From NCBI GenBank assembly GCA_945869505.1, contig CAMBOZ010000008.1:1-28287 (forward strand): a stretch of 28,287 nucleotides of DNA. The letters run 5' to 3'. The translations under genes were made by a program, and so were the position numbers. This stretch comes from Bifidobacterium breve (GTDB lineage: Bacteria; Actinomycetota; Actinomycetes; Nanopelagicales; Nanopelagicaceae). Shown piece after piece: positions 1 to 12,388 of the stretch (position 1 is the first letter of the stretch; the number at the start of each line of letters is the position of its first letter). The notes beneath the pieces are model-generated. The model did not search any database. It was not told the origin of the DNA and saw only the letters and a list, made by a program, of their open reading frames with translations.

Positions 1-653
1 GCGCTGATACCAAGGCCATCTGGATTTGGATCGGTGATGTTATGGAGCGTGCGAACAACTGCGTTGTAATTGGCCAGCGGCTCTCCCATTCCCATAAATA
101 CAATATTGGAAAGGCGCGCCTCTCCCCCAGGTAATTCACCATTTACACAGGCGCGCGCAGCCGCAACGATTTGTTCGGTGATTTCACCAGCAGTTAAGTT
201 ACGAGTTAAGCCAGCTTGTCCAGTCGCACAGAATGGACAATTCATTCCGCAACCTGCTTGCGATGAAATACAAACGGTGACGCGATCGGTGTAGCGCATC
301 AAGACGGACTCAACTAATACGCCGTCGTGCAATTTCCAAAGATCTTTACGGGTCATTCCGTTATCGGTGGTTCGAGTGGTTACTAACTCAATTAACTTCG
401 GGGTAAGCGCGGCCGCGATTGTTTGTCGCTCAGAAGCCGGAATATCAGTCCACTCTTCTGGATTACTTGATAGGTGCGAGAAGTAATGGGTGGCAACCTG
501 TGCTGCGCGAAATGGTTGGAAACCCAACTCTTTTGCCCACGCTTTGCGATCTGCTGGTGAAAGATCAGCTAAATGCTTTGGTGCTTTCTTCTTTTGGACT
601 GGTTCGTCGAAAACTAATTTAAGTTCGGGGTTCTGTTCGGGGCGAGTGCTCAT
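1..653 (-). CDS. rlmN: Dual-specificity 23S rRNA/tRNA adenine-C2 methyltransferase RlmN, 3'-truncated by window edge
   Basis: Radical-SAM enzyme that, by family knowledge, methylates C2 of A2503 in 23S rRNA and of A37 in some tRNAs in the cytoplasm. I translated 217 residues. The N-terminal accessory region covers about residues 25-110. The radical-SAM cluster motif CGMNCPFC follows, with Cys135, Cys139 and Cys142 in the CX3CX2C spacing; GMGEPLANY further on is also typical of the family. The C-terminal part, including the second catalytic Cys, lies outside the window. The ATG at 653 overlaps the cdsA stop in an ATGA arrangement, so it is the last visible gene of the rpsB-tsf-pyrH-frr-cdsA-rlmN unit and probably translationally coupled to cdsA. 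The identification is very secure; only completeness is unknown. Confidence 0.95.
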   Translation of the reverse strand, partial: MSTRPEQNPELKLVFDEPVQKKKAPKHLADLSPADRKAWAKELGFQPFRAAQVATHYFSHLSSNPEEWTDIPASERQTIAAALTPKLIELVTTRTTDNGMTRKDLWKLHDGVLVESVLMRYTDRVTVCISSQAGCGMNCPFCATGQAGLTRNLTAGEITEQIVAAARACVNGELPGGEARLSNIVFMGMGEPLANYNAVVRTLHNITDPNPDGLGIS

Positions 654-1510
654 AAGAGCCCTGAATCTTGCGCGCGACGCACAACTTCAAGGGCTAACCA
701 AAGTGCAGGGGCTGCGAATAAAACTGAATCAAGGCGATCCATAATTCCACCGTGGCCGGGAAGAAGGTTGCCCATATCTTTAATAGCCATATCGCGCTTA
801 AGCGCAGATTCAATTAAATCACCAGCGGTTGCAGTAAATACTGTAAGTAGACCAGCGAGAGCGCCAAGCCACCAATCAGAATCCATAATGTAATGAAAGG
901 CGAGTGCGCCACCTAAAACAGTAAAGACCAATGAACCAATTAAGCCCTCAATAGTTTTCTTCGGGCTAATTTTAGGAGCCAGCGGATGTTTACCGAATAA
1001 GACGCCAGTGAGATAAGCGAATGTGTCGTTGCATCCAACCAAAATTACAAAGGTCATAACGCGCTCTAATCCATTTTCGGGACGCGCCAATAAAATTAGG
1101 AAGCCAGCAAGAAATGGCAGATAAACAAGTGCTAGGGCAGATGCTGATGCGGTTTTAACAAAATTATCAACTCCGCGGGGAAGAAGTAAAACCAATAAAC
1201 AAGGAAGTGCGATTGCGGTGGCAACTGCTAGGCCAGAGATTCCACCAAACCAAGTTGCTGCACACAACCCAATCGCTGCGGTGGTTAGTGACCAGAGTGG
1301 GATATCGATTGAAACTACAGAAAAAGCTTTATGTAGTTCGCGGATTCCGAGAACCACTGCAACCGTTACTACTCCGGCGAAAATAGTTCGTTCAAAAGCG
1401 AGTGCAAACCAGATCAGCGCAATAAGCGAAAGCGAGACGGCGATAGAGGGCAATAACTTACGCCCCGCCCGTTTATTTATCGCTTCGTTAATCGAGTGTA
1501 AGTCTGACAT
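650..1510 (-). CDS. cdsA: Phosphatidate cytidylyltransferase (CDP-diacylglycerol synthase)
   Basis: Integral membrane enzyme that makes CDP-diacylglycerol from phosphatidic acid and CTP, the precursor of the phospholipids. The 286-residue protein has several hydrophobic segments (about residues 20-56, 74-110, 120-142, 152-172, 192-206, 215-232). The family signature runs from Ser235 to Asp261: KRD, then [13 protein letters not shown], then DRLD. The ATG at 1510 lies 18 nt after the frr stop. An AGGGG about 14 nt upstream is a poor Shine-Dalgarno, so coupling to frr is likely. The gene order frr-cdsA-rlmN is the usual actinobacterial one. Nothing appears broken. Confidence 0.95.
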   Translation of the reverse strand: MSDLHSINEAINKRAGRKLLPSIAVSLSLIALIWFALAFERTIFAGVVTVAVVLGIRELHKAFSVVSIDIPLWSLTTAAIGLCAATWFGGISGLAVATAIALPCLLVLLLPRGVDNFVKTASASALALVYLPFLAGFLILLARPENGLERVMTFVILVGCNDTFAYLTGVLFGKHPLAPKISPKKTIEGLIGSLVFTVLGGALAFHYIMDSDWWLGALAGLLTVFTATAGDLIESALKRDMAIKDMGNLLPGHGGIMDRLDSVLFAAPALWLALEVVRRAQDSGLL

Positions 1511-1528
1511 TGGAAATTTGGCGAGCCC

Positions 1529-2092
1529 CTAGACTTCTAGGAGTTCAACCTCCTTGTGCTTTAGAAGCTCATCAATTTTTGCAACGTGTTCGGCTGTTAC
1601 TTTTTCAAGTTCTTTTTCGCCACGCGCTAGATCATCTTTACCGATATCGCCATCTTTTTCTAACTTTTCCATCATTTCTTTTGCGGCGCGACGGATATTT
1701 CTAATTGAAACTTTGGAATCTTCGGCCTTGCCCTTAGCGACCTTGATGTAATCCTTGCGGCGCTCTTCCGAAAGTTGTGGCAGCGCGACGCGAATAACCA
1801 CGCCATCATTACCGGGATTAACTCCCAAATCTGATTCGCGTATCGCCTTTTCAATACCTGCCATTGCGCCTTTATCAAATGGCGAAACGATGGCAAGACG
1901 TGCTTCTGGAACTTGGATTGAAGCCAACTGTGAAAGTGGGGTGTAAGTACCGTAGTAATCAACCATGATCTTGTTAAAGAGCGCGGGATGAGCACGGCCG
2001 GTTCGGATAGTCGCAAAATCATCTTTAGCAACTTCTACTGCCTTATCCATCTTGCTCTGCGCATCGGCTAGAGCACTTGCGACATCTGCCAT
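1529..2092 (-). CDS. frr: Ribosome recycling factor
   Basis: Splits post-termination ribosomes together with EF-G. The protein is 187 residues from the chosen start, the normal length for the family. It contains the family's typical RTGRAHPALFNKI segment near residue 30 and the conserved SEERRKDYIKVAKGKAEDSKVSIRNIRR region in the second half, cited here only by position (about residues 112-140). The start at 2092 (MADVASAL) is preferred over an in-frame start 16 codons upstream because GAGGAG lies 10 nt before it and the extension does not resemble the family. It sits 49 nt after pyrH and is cotranscribed with it. Confidence 0.95.
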   Translation of the reverse strand: MADVASALADAQSKMDKAVEVAKDDFATIRTGRAHPALFNKIMVDYYGTYTPLSQLASIQVPEARLAIVSPFDKGAMAGIEKAIRESDLGVNPGNDGVVIRVALPQLSEERRKDYIKVAKGKAEDSKVSIRNIRRAAKEMMEKLEKDGDIGKDDLARGEKELEKVTAEHVAKIDELLKHKEVELLEV

Positions 2093-2141
2093 CTTCTTCA
2101 ACTCCTCAAAGTTGTAAATCTTTAATTTGCCAGGTGGCAAG

Positions 2142-2864
2142 TTATGAAACTAAGGTTCCGATCTTTTCACCACGCACTGCGCGGCCGATATTCCCTGAAG
2201 TTAACAAGTCAAAGACGATGATCGGAAGATCATTTTCGCGACAAAGGCTAAACGCTGCGGCATCGGCAACTGCTAGTGATTTTGAAAGAACTTCATCATA
2301 AGAAATGGAGTCGAATTTCGTGGCTTTTGGATCTTTCTTTGGATCTGCGCTGTAAACCCCGTCAACCCCACTCTTGGCGAGTAGAAGAGCTTCAGATCCA
2401 ATTTCAAGTGCGCGCTGTGCGGCAACTGTGTCGGTTGTGAAGAATGGCATTCCCGCGCCTGCGCCAAAAATTACTACCCGACCTTTTTCTAGGTGGCGAA
2501 TTGCGCGACGTGGAATGTATGGCTCAGCAACTTGACCCATTGTGATCGCGGTTTGCACGCGAGTATCAACGCCTTCTTTTTCAAGAAAATCTTGGAGCGC
2601 AAGGCAGTTCATAACCGTTCCGAGCATTCCCATATAGTCGGCGCGAGCGCGGTCCATTCCAACTTGTTGCAGTTCTGCGCCGCGGAAGTAATTACCACCA
2701 CCGACAACCACTGCGAGTTGCACTCCACCTTTAACGACGTCTTTGATCTGTTTTGCAACATCGCGCATCACATTGATATCTACGCCGATGCCTTTTTCGC
2801 CGCCGAAAACTTCGCCGGAAAGTTTAAGGAGCACCCGCCGATACGTTCCTCTTGTACCGGGCAT
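2142..2864 (-). CDS. pyrH: UMP kinase
   Basis: Phosphorylates UMP to UDP in pyrimidine nucleotide synthesis. It is a hexameric bacterial enzyme of the amino-acid kinase fold. The 240-residue protein starts with the conserved [10 protein letters not shown] phosphate-binding strand. It carries [10 protein letters not shown] near residue 55, the [17 protein letters not shown] region in the middle, and DADGVY-like chemistry in the segment [12 protein letters not shown]. The ATG at 2864 has AAGGAG about 8 nt upstream. It lies 46 nt after tsf in the standard rpsB-tsf-pyrH-frr order. Length and motifs are complete. Confidence 0.96.
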   Translation of the reverse strand: MPGTRGTYRRVLLKLSGEVFGGEKGIGVDINVMRDVAKQIKDVVKGGVQLAVVVGGGNYFRGAELQQVGMDRARADYMGMLGTVMNCLALQDFLEKEGVDTRVQTAITMGQVAEPYIPRRAIRHLEKGRVVIFGAGAGMPFFTTDTVAAQRALEIGSEALLLAKSGVDGVYSADPKKDPKATKFDSISYDEVLSKSLAVADAAAFSLCRENDLPIIVFDLLTSGNIGRAVRGEKIGTLVS

Positions 2865-2910
2865 GGGTGCTCCTTTTCTAAATCGACTGACTGGTTCCGC
2901 TATGGTTAGT

Positions 2911-3738
2911 TTACTGACCTACTCGGAAACGGTGGAATGCCTTCACGGCGGTTCCTGCCTCATCAAGGATCTGCTTGACCGTCTTCTTCGCATCTTTAGC
3001 GAAAGCCTGCTCCAGCAAAGAAACTTCCTTCACGAATCCGGTAACGCGACCTTCCACGATCTTGGTCAGGGAAGCCTCAGGCTTACCTTCTTCGCGGGCG
3101 GTCTCTTCTGCGATGCGACGTTCATTTTCAATTAAATCAGCTGGTACATCATCACGATGGACGAATTTTGGAGCAAAGGCTGCAATATGTTGTGCAACAT
3201 CTTTGCCGATTTCTGCAGCTGCTGATGCAAGTGATACAAGAACGCCAACTTGTGGTGGCAAGTCTGGTGAAGTCTTATGTAGGTAGAGTCCAACTGGACC
3301 ACTAACTACAGCAACGTTGCGGATTTCAATCTTTTCTCCGAGAGTTGCGTTGCCTTCATCGATAACTGATTGAACAGTTTTGCCGTTGGACATAGTCGAT
3401 GCAAGGAATGCTTCAACTGTGCCGGTCTTTGATGAGAGTAAGTGCTCAACTAGTTCATCGCCAAGTGCGATAAAGCGCTCACCCTTAGCAACGAAATCTG
3501 TTTCGCAGTTAAGTTCGAGCATTACACCGACGTCGCTGGACACTTTTGCAACTACCAAACCGTTTGAGGTCAGACGACCCTCACGCTTTGTAACGCCCTT
3601 AAGTCCCTTAACGCGAATTAGATCGATCGCTTTGTCGTAATCACCATCTGCTTCATCTAGCGCCTTCTTGCAATCAAGCATTCCTGCTGCAGTTGCTTCG
3701 CGTAGGCGTTTTACATCTTCTGCTGAATAATTAGCCAA
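2911..3738 (-). CDS. tsf: Translation elongation factor Ts (TTG start)
   Basis: Guanine-nucleotide exchange factor for EF-Tu. The 275-residue protein has the N-terminal UBA-like domain (about residues 1-50, containing [16 protein letters not shown]) and the conserved core motif [15 protein letters not shown] near residue 80. The rest matches the two-subdomain core of the longer, actinobacterial-length proteins. The start codon is TTG (3738-3736). It is supported by GGAGG 10 nt upstream, by the canonical [16 protein letters not shown] beginning and by lying only 5 nt after the rpsB stop. A TTG start for so highly expressed a gene is a small oddity. Cotranscribed with rpsB. Confidence 0.96.
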   Translation of the reverse strand: MANYSAEDVKRLREATAAGMLDCKKALDEADGDYDKAIDLIRVKGLKGVTKREGRLTSNGLVVAKVSSDVGVMLELNCETDFVAKGERFIALGDELVEHLLSSKTGTVEAFLASTMSNGKTVQSVIDEGNATLGEKIEIRNVAVVSGPVGLYLHKTSPDLPPQVGVLVSLASAAAEIGKDVAQHIAAFAPKFVHRDDVPADLIENERRIAEETAREEGKPEASLTKIVEGRVTGFVKEVSLLEQAFAKDAKKTVKQILDEAGTAVKAFHRFRVGQ

Positions 3739-3743
3739 TTTAC

Positions 3744-4526
3744 TTATGCCTCCGGAGTAGGTGTTGCTGATTCAAGAATTTCTTTTTCGAGTGACTCAGT
3801 TGCAGCAGCTTCTACGACTGCTGGTGCAGCAGGTGCAGCAGCAGCGCGAGCCTTCATGCCCTCAACGATTGCATCTGTAATAACGCGAGTAAGCAACCCA
3901 ATGGAACGGATCGCATCATCGTTACCTGGAATCTTGAAATCAACTTCATCTGGATCACAATTTGTATCCAAGATTGCAATTACAGGAATTCCTAGCTTCT
4001 TTGCCTCTTGAACAGCAAGGTGCTCCTTCTTGGTATCGACAACCCAAATTGCTGAAGGCAACTTGGTCATGTGGCGGATACCGTCAAGGTTCTTAAATAG
4101 TTTTTCGCGTTCGCGGCGAAGTACGAGAAGTTCCTTCTTAGTAAGCAAAAGATCATTTGCATTCTCAAGGGCTTCTAGCTCCTTAAGGCGCTGAATACGC
4201 TTGTAAACAGTTGGGAAGTTAGTGAGCATTCCACCTAACCAGCGCTCGGTGACGGTTGGCATTCCAACGCGTGCAGCCTGCTGCATGATCGGTTCGTGTG
4301 CTTGCTTCTTTGTTCCAACGAATAGAACGTGTCCGCCTTTAGCAACGGTGTCCTTTACGAATTCATATGCTTGATCGATAAGTGCAAGTGATTGCTGGAT
4401 ATCGATGATGTAGATGCCGTTGCGCTCTGTGAAAATAAAACGCTTCATCTTTGGATTCCAGCGACGTGTCTGATGTCCGAAGTGGACTCCACTGTCGAGG
4501 AGTTCTCGCATTGTTACTACCGCCAT
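3744..4526 (-). CDS. rpsB: 30S ribosomal protein S2
   Basis: Small-subunit ribosomal protein, first gene of the rpsB-tsf-pyrH-frr-cdsA-rlmN unit. The 260-residue protein opens with the invariant [22 protein letters not shown] stretch (residues 5-26). It continues with the S2 motifs [20 protein letters not shown] and [28 protein letters not shown], cited by position in the middle third. The last 35 residues are an Ala/Pro/Glu-rich tail typical of actinobacterial S2. The reading frame is open for 38 more codons upstream, but that extension is not S2-like. A purine-rich AAGAAAGAGAG precedes the ATG at 4526. Confidence 0.96.
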   Translation of the reverse strand: MAVVTMRELLDSGVHFGHQTRRWNPKMKRFIFTERNGIYIIDIQQSLALIDQAYEFVKDTVAKGGHVLFVGTKKQAHEPIMQQAARVGMPTVTERWLGGMLTNFPTVYKRIQRLKELEALENANDLLLTKKELLVLRREREKLFKNLDGIRHMTKLPSAIWVVDTKKEHLAVQEAKKLGIPVIAILDTNCDPDEVDFKIPGNDDAIRSIGLLTRVITDAIVEGMKARAAAAPAAPAVVEAAATESLEKEILESATPTPEA

Positions 4527-4797
4527 GGCAGCGCTCTCTTTCTTAGGTTTACGCGCACAGCGCAGCAAACCTGATCGGTTAGTGGCTAAACAATTTGTTA
4601 AGCCCGTCGCACCTACAACGCCGACCAATCTATGAAACAAAATTTCTTAGCTTGGACCGAAGTGGCTTGTATTCCCTACAATTCAATTACTGAATTGGTC
4701 AGTTCATACATAAGTGCTGAGATGTCACCAGATCTCTCTGATGCAGGCCAAATCTTACCTGCCGCCAAGGGATGCTAAATCCACCCCCTTCCCCCAG
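4527..4797 (-). other. 271-nt leader/intergenic region before rpsB
   Basis: The longest gene-free stretch in the window, between the xerC stop and the rpsB start. It must hold the promoter and 5' leader of the ribosomal block. On the minus strand I see three small hairpins: GCAGG/CCTGC around 4741-4760, GAGAT/ATCTC around 4720-4737, and ACTGA/TCAGT at about 4690-4704. None has a U-run, so none is a convincing terminator of xerC. TAGATT near 4627-4632 fits a -10 box but has no recognisable -35. I see no small gene, tRNA or repeat. S2 autoregulation through its leader is known in other bacteria; here it is only a possibility. Confidence 0.4.
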
Positions 4798-5715
4798 TTA
4801 TGCGCGGGGATGGGCTTGTTTAAAGGCTTTTTGCAACCGTTCAGTTGATACGTGGGTGTAAATCTGAGTTGTGGCAAGGGATGCATGCCCCAAGATTTCT
4901 TGCACAGTTCTTAAATCTGCTCCACCTTCAAGTAAATGCGTGGCGGCTGAATGGCGCAGTGCATGCGGGCCCATCTTCTCTGCACCTTCAAGGGCAGCAA
5001 GTGCGTGATAAACCATTGTGCGAACAGTGCGTTGATCAATTCTCTTTCCGCGCGCTCCGAGAAATACAGCGCGCTCCGATTTTGTGCCAGCTATTGAATC
5101 GCGTCCATTTTTCAGCCAAAGTTCAAGTGCGCGCATTGCTGGATTGCCGATCGGAATTGTCCGTTCCTTATTTCCTTTACCTAAAACTCGAATTGTCTGG
5201 CGCGCATAATCAATATCTTCAAGATCTAGACCACAGAGTTCTGAAACACGCGCACCAGAGGCGTACAAGATTTCCAACATCGCAGCATCGCGTTTTGAAA
5301 TAGGGCCATCTTCTTCGCCAACGCGCGCGGCCATTGCATCCATAGCTAGCGATGCATCTGCAATCGTCAAAACTTCTGGCAAGGTACGCGCGCCTTTTGG
5401 TGTTGCCAAGGTCGCCCCAACATCTTTTGGCAAATATCCCTTTTTCGTCGCCCATTTAGTAAAGAGTCGAATTGAAGTTGCGCGCCTTGAAAGCGTGGTG
5501 CGCGCTCCCCCTTTAACTTGTTGATTAGCCAGCCACGACCGAATATGTGAAAGCTCCAGCGCTGACAAATCATTTAAATCAAGTCTTTCTAAATGATTAA
5601 GGAAAGAATCGAGGTCACCAAGGTAGGCGCGAATCGTGTGAACTGAGAGATTGCGTTCTGCTTCTAGATATCGTTCAAATGCTGTGCGCACTTCTTCCAA
5701 GGATGCGCGACTCAT
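4798..5715 (-). CDS. xerC: Tyrosine recombinase XerC
   Basis: Site-specific recombinase that, with a XerD partner, resolves chromosome dimers at dif. The 305-residue protein has the N-terminal SAM-like DNA-binding domain (about 5-95). The C-terminal catalytic domain has all six active-site residues visible: Arg156 (ASGARVSEL), Lys180 (GKGNKER), His251 and Arg254 (HALRH), His277 (LGHASL) and Tyr286 (the nucleophile, in QIYTH). A position next to rpsB is common for xerC in Actinobacteria, which argues against a phage or integron integrase. It starts 10 nt after the cimA stop with no clear Shine-Dalgarno, suggesting it is read from the amino-acid operon. Confidence 0.92.
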   Translation of the reverse strand: MSRASLEEVRTAFERYLEAERNLSVHTIRAYLGDLDSFLNHLERLDLNDLSALELSHIRSWLANQQVKGGARTTLSRRATSIRLFTKWATKKGYLPKDVGATLATPKGARTLPEVLTIADASLAMDAMAARVGEEDGPISKRDAAMLEILYASGARVSELCGLDLEDIDYARQTIRVLGKGNKERTIPIGNPAMRALELWLKNGRDSIAGTKSERAVFLGARGKRIDQRTVRTMVYHALAALEGAEKMGPHALRHSAATHLLEGGADLRTVQEILGHASLATTQIYTHVSTERLQKAFKQAHPRA

Positions 5716-5725
5716 AAATTAAAGG

Positions 5726-7315
5726 TTACTCGGGTTTGCGACCTTGGCGCAGTAAGCCAAAGGTAACTGCATCTTCTAAAGCCATGGCAGATGCGGCGAT
5801 AACGTTCTCGTGAACGCCAACGGTGTTCCACTCGCCTTTACCATCTGAAGTTTCAACAAGTACGCGAGTGATAGCACCGGTACCGAGGCGACCTTCCAAA
5901 ATACGCACTTTGTAATCTGTAAGTTCAAGAACTTCGAGCTCTGGATAAAGTTGTTTTAAACCAGAACGAAGTGCGTTATCAAAGGCGTTAACTGGACCAT
6001 TTCCAGAGCCCGCGCAAGAAATTTCTTTTCCTTGCGCAGTAACTGTAACTTCTGCTTTCGTAACGATTGACTGATCTTGGGCGCGTTCTACAGTTGTGAG
6101 CCAATGATTGATTTTGAAAAACGATGGTCGCTTGCCGGAGATCTCTTCTAGAAGCAAAAGTTCAAAGGAGGCATCTGCTGCTTCAAAGGTAAATCCGCGT
6201 GATTCCATTTCCTTTACGCGGTCAACTACTCGACCCACGAGTTCGCGGTCTCCCCCGAGATCTACGCCAAGTTCTTGTGATTTAAGTTCAATGGATGCTC
6301 GCCCAGCCATATCCGAGACCAACATTCGCATATCGTTTCCGACTGATGATGGATCCTCGTGTTGATAGAGGGCAGAATCAACTTTGATTGCAGATGCGTG
6401 TAACCCAGCCTTGTGCGCGAAGGCTGAAAAGCCAACATAAGGCTGGCGCCCTGATGGAGCAATGTTTGTAACTTCAGCAACTGCGTGCGAAATTCTAAAT
6501 GACTCGCGAAGGGAGTTTGTCGGAAGTACTAGCTGCTTTTTCTTCAATTCTAAGTTAGCGATGATCGTGACTAAGTCTGCATTTCCAGTGCGTTCGCCGT
6601 AGCCATTTAAAGTTCCTTGCACGTGAGTGGCTCCTGCTGCAACGGCTGCCATTGAGTTAGCAACTGCGCAACCAGTGTCATTGTGACAGTGGATTCCGAG
6701 GCGAGCCGAAGTTGAAGTTAGGACATCGTGCACAACATCAGAAATTTCGTCAGGCAACATTCCGCCGTTTGTATCGCAGAGCGCAGCAACATCAGCGCCC
6801 GCTTCCATTGCAACGCGAATTACCTCAAGTGCATAGTCACGATTTGCGCGATAGCCATCGAAGAAATGCTCAGCATCAAGAAATACTCGCTGTCCTTCTT
6901 GGCGAAGATGGAGAACGGATTCACGTACCATCGCTAAGTTCTCTTCCAGAGTTGTCTTTAGGGCAAGATCAACGTGGCGATCAAATGCTTTGGCGACCAA
7001 GGTAACAACTGGTGCACCACTGTCGCGTAGCGCTCCAAGCAATACATCATCTGCAGCCTTCACATTTGGGCGACGTGTTGCACCAAATGCAACAAAGGTC
7101 GCGTTCTTAAGCTTTAACTCGGTCTTAGCTAGTGCAAAGAACTCAGTATCTTTTGGATTAGCCCCAGGCCAACCACCTTCAATAAAACCGACACCAAGAT
7201 CATCTAAATGACGAGCAATAGTTAACTTATCGTGGACAGAAAGATTAAGACCTTCTTGCTGGGCACCATCACGCAAGGTGGTGTCATAGATATGAAATGC
7301 ATCTGATACTGGCAT
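5726..7315 (-). CDS. cimA: (R)-citramalate synthase
   Basis: Condenses pyruvate with acetyl-CoA to (R)-citramalate, the entry to isoleucine that bypasses threonine deaminase. The 529-residue protein begins with the HMGL-like TIM barrel. IYDTTLRDGAQQ is at residues 9-20, followed by the EGGWPGANPKD stretch that is diagnostic of CimA rather than LeuA. The metal-binding HCHNDTG lies near residue 200. The last 130 residues form the LeuA-type dimerisation/allosteric domain, usually the site of isoleucine feedback. The ATG shares its A with the ilvE stop (TGATG), so translation is coupled. LeuB, encoded two genes upstream, catalyses a later step of the same route; leuCD are not in this window. Confidence 0.92.
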   Translation of the reverse strand: MPVSDAFHIYDTTLRDGAQQEGLNLSVHDKLTIARHLDDLGVGFIEGGWPGANPKDTEFFALAKTELKLKNATFVAFGATRRPNVKAADDVLLGALRDSGAPVVTLVAKAFDRHVDLALKTTLEENLAMVRESVLHLRQEGQRVFLDAEHFFDGYRANRDYALEVIRVAMEAGADVAALCDTNGGMLPDEISDVVHDVLTSTSARLGIHCHNDTGCAVANSMAAVAAGATHVQGTLNGYGERTGNADLVTIIANLELKKKQLVLPTNSLRESFRISHAVAEVTNIAPSGRQPYVGFSAFAHKAGLHASAIKVDSALYQHEDPSSVGNDMRMLVSDMAGRASIELKSQELGVDLGGDRELVGRVVDRVKEMESRGFTFEAADASFELLLLEEISGKRPSFFKINHWLTTVERAQDQSIVTKAEVTVTAQGKEISCAGSGNGPVNAFDNALRSGLKQLYPELEVLELTDYKVRILEGRLGTGAITRVLVETSDGKGEWNTVGVHENVIAASAMALEDAVTFGLLRQGRKPE

Positions 7316-8394
7316 CAGATAACCCGCTTTACCCAGTTGTGCTTATCGGCAGTAGTGCCGTGCTGAATAGCAAGTAGGTGATTACGGATTTGCATTGTGA
7401 TTACACCTGGTTGCCCATCACCGGTAACCCAGGTTCCCATAGCGCTCTTAGCTTGCCCGACCGGGGAGACAACCGCGGCAGTACCGCAGGCGAAAATTTC
7501 TGTGATTTCTCCGGAGGAAACGCCCTCACGCCAATCTTCAATTGAAAGCATTACTTCATCTGTCTTATAACCCAAATCTTTCGCAGCAGTAAGAATTGAA
7601 TCTCGGGTTATACCCGGCAATAAAGTGCCGGTTAACTTTGGAGTAATCACGGTTGCATCTGCGCCTTTACCTTTTACAAAGTAGAGGTTCATGCCGCCCA
7701 TTTCTTCAATCCATTTACGTTCTTTGGCATCGATCCAAACAACTTGATCGCACCCCTCTTTAGCGGCAGCTTTTTGTGCAATCAGCGATGCAGCGTAATT
7801 TCCGCCGCACTTTGCTTCGCCGGTTCCACCTTGTGCTGCACGAACATATTCGGTTGAGATCCAAACTGAAACTGCTTTCGATGGATCAAAATATGCGCCA
7901 GCTGGCGTTGCTATCAATAAATAAGTTGCTTTATTTGTTGGGCGAACGCCAAGTCCTACTTCGGTTGCGATCATAAATGGGCGAATGTAAAGAGATTCGC
8001 CAACTTTATTTGGAACCCATCCCGCATCTTGCTTTACAAGAGTTTCAACGGTCTCCAAGAAAAGTGCTTCTGGCATTTCAGGAAGAGCGAGTCGCGCTGC
8101 AGATTTTGCAAAGCGACGCGCATTTGCTTCAGGGCGAAATAGTGCAATACCGCCATCTGGTTGGCGATATGCCTTCATTCCCTCAAAGATTTCCTGACCG
8201 TAATGAAATACTGCAGTTGCTGGATCAAGTGAAATTGGGCCGTAAGGAATTAACTCAGGTTCGGCCCAACCATCTTTTTCGGTCCATTCACAGATCACCA
8301 TGTGATCTGTGTAGTACTTACCGAATCCACCCTCGGCCACCAAAGCATCGCGAACCGCGGCATCTTTAGCGTTTGGATTGAGGGTTATCTTCAT
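7315..8394 (-). CDS. ilvE: Branched-chain amino acid aminotransferase
   Basis: PLP enzyme for the last step of valine, leucine and isoleucine synthesis. The 359-residue class IV aminotransferase is of the longer (eukaryote/actinobacteria-like) BCAT type. HYGQEIFEGMKAYR lies near residues 64-77. The PLP lysine is expected at Lys195 in EAKCGGNYAAS, and EEMGGMNLYFV follows. The start lies 2 nt after the leuB stop with no good ribosome binding site, so it probably depends on reinitiation from leuB. Complete. Confidence 0.94.
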   Translation of the reverse strand: MKITLNPNAKDAAVRDALVAEGGFGKYYTDHMVICEWTEKDGWAEPELIPYGPISLDPATAVFHYGQEIFEGMKAYRQPDGGIALFRPEANARRFAKSAARLALPEMPEALFLETVETLVKQDAGWVPNKVGESLYIRPFMIATEVGLGVRPTNKATYLLIATPAGAYFDPSKAVSVWISTEYVRAAQGGTGEAKCGGNYAASLIAQKAAAKEGCDQVVWIDAKERKWIEEMGGMNLYFVKGKGADATVITPKLTGTLLPGITRDSILTAAKDLGYKTDEVMLSIEDWREGVSSGEITEIFACGTAAVVSPVGQAKSAMGTWVTGDGQPGVITMQIRNHLLAIQHGTTADKHNWVKRVI

Positions 8395-8396
8395 TT

Positions 8397-9431
8397 TTAA
8401 AGTAGCGCGACTAGCGCATCTCCAACTTCTGTCGTGCTGCGCTTCTTATCTCCGCGAGCAAGTAGATCGGCAGATACCGCAACTTCGATTTCGCGAGCAG
8501 CTTCATCCAGCCCCATGTGCTCAAGCAACATTGCAACTGACATAACAGTGGCCGTTGGATCAGCTAAATTCTTACCAGCGATATCTGGCGCTGAACCGTG
8601 TACTGGTTCAAACATAGATGGGAATTCGCGAGTTGGGTTGATATTGCCTGAAGCAGCAAGCCCGATTCCACCACAAATTGCTGCAGAAATATCGGTCAAG
8701 ATATCTCCGAACAAGTTATCTGAAACAACTACATCGAAACGCTCTGGGCTATTTACAAAGAACATAGCTGCGGCATCAACGTGTAGGTAATCGGTTGTCA
8801 CTGTTGGAAATTCTTTAGCAACTTCTTCAAAGGTGCGTGTCCAAAGGCTTCCAGAGTGAACTAGGACATTGTTTTTATGAACAAGAGTTAACTTCTTGCG
8901 ATCGCGCTTTTCGGCGCGAACAAAGGCATCACGAATTACTCGTTCTGCGCCACGACGGGTGTTAAGTGATTCTTCGGTTGCAATTTCATTCGCTGTTCCA
9001 ACGGCAAGTACTCCACCTGCACCAGAATATGGTCCTTCGGTTCCTTCGCGAACGACGATGAAATCGATTGGGGCTTTGGTGGCGAGTGGTCCCGTAACTC
9101 CAGGACGCAAAAGTGCAGGACGTAAATTCACGTAATGATCGAAAGCGAAACGAAGTTTCAGAAGTAATCCGCGCTCAAGCACACCACTTGGAACGGTTGG
9201 GTCTCCGACTGCTCCAAGCAAGATGACATCCGACTTAGCTAGTTCTGCCATCACGGAATCTGGAAGTGCTTCGCCGGTGCGATGCCAGTAAGCAGCACCA
9301 AGGTCATATTCGGTCTTCTCAAAAGTTACGCCATGTTTTGCGGCAACTTTATCTAGAACGCGAAGTCCTTGCGCGATTACTTCCGGACCGATGCCATCTC
9401 CGGCTACGACTGCAAGATTAATCTTCTTCAT
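8397..9431 (-). CDS. leuB: 3-isopropylmalate dehydrogenase
   Basis: NAD-dependent oxidative decarboxylase of leucine synthesis. In organisms with CimA it also oxidises 3-methylmalate on the citramalate route to 2-oxobutyrate. The 344-residue protein has [11 protein letters not shown] at the N-terminus, the [11 protein letters not shown] substrate loop (about residues 131-141), and the conserved [21 protein letters not shown] region around residues 237-257 (metal and NAD binding). The ATG at 9431 has GGAAGGA 7-8 nt upstream. It follows serA by 12 nt. The cofactor side ([13 protein letters not shown]) is intact. Confidence 0.94.
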   Translation of the reverse strand: MKKINLAVVAGDGIGPEVIAQGLRVLDKVAAKHGVTFEKTEYDLGAAYWHRTGEALPDSVMAELAKSDVILLGAVGDPTVPSGVLERGLLLKLRFAFDHYVNLRPALLRPGVTGPLATKAPIDFIVVREGTEGPYSGAGGVLAVGTANEIATEESLNTRRGAERVIRDAFVRAEKRDRKKLTLVHKNNVLVHSGSLWTRTFEEVAKEFPTVTTDYLHVDAAAMFFVNSPERFDVVVSDNLFGDILTDISAAICGGIGLAASGNINPTREFPSMFEPVHGSAPDIAGKNLADPTATVMSVAMLLEHMGLDEAAREIEVAVSADLLARGDKKRSTTEVGDALVALL

Positions 9432-9443
9432 TTTCTTCCTTCC

Positions 9444-12075
<2,632 letters not shown>

Positions 12076-12100
12076 TTAGATTTGTAGTTTGGGTTGCGGT

Positions 12101-12388
12101 TTAGTTCTGGTAATCGGGTTGGGTGTCGTGCTTGGTATTACTGATCGCACCTTCAAGGACTTCTTCGATACGGATCACATTTATCAACTTGTCTAGCTGA
12201 GCAATCACTTGCTCCAGTGAATGACCCTCGACGCTTACTTCGATGATCATCTTTGATATTTTGGAATTCTCAGTTGGGCCTACGACAAGGGAATCAATGT
12301 TGTAGGTACGTCGTGCAAATAGCCCAGCAATTCGAGCTAGTACACCTGGTTCGTTTTCCACAAGAACTTCTAGTTTATGAATGGCCAT
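12101..12388 (-). CDS. ilvN: Acetolactate synthase small subunit, short ACT-only form
   Basis: Regulatory subunit that binds IlvB and confers feedback inhibition by branched-chain amino acids. Only 95 residues: an ACT domain (about residues 4-76; LEVLVENEPGVLARIAGLFARRTYNIDSL is recognisable by position) and a short tail. The C-terminal domain of the usual 160-170 residue actinobacterial protein is absent. The 37-nt gap before ilvC has no room for it, so this is not a frameshift. E. coli IlvN is similarly short (about 96 residues), so the form is workable. The ATG overlaps the ilvB stop (TAATG), indicating translational coupling and a near 1:1 ratio. Confidence 0.9.
   Translation of the reverse strand: MAIHKLEVLVENEPGVLARIAGLFARRTYNIDSLVVGPTENSKISKMIIEVSVEGHSLEQVIAQLDKLINVIRIEEVLEGAISNTKHDTQPDYQN

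Noticed and set aside
4527..4640. In-frame 38-codon N-terminal extension of rpsB
   Set aside because: Not similar to S2, and the ATG at 4526 gives the canonical S2 N-terminus with a purine-rich ribosome site.
4798..5715. Tyrosine recombinase as a mobile-element integrase
   Set aside because: Next to rpsB as in other Actinobacteria, normal XerC length and motifs, no att-like repeats or phage genes nearby.
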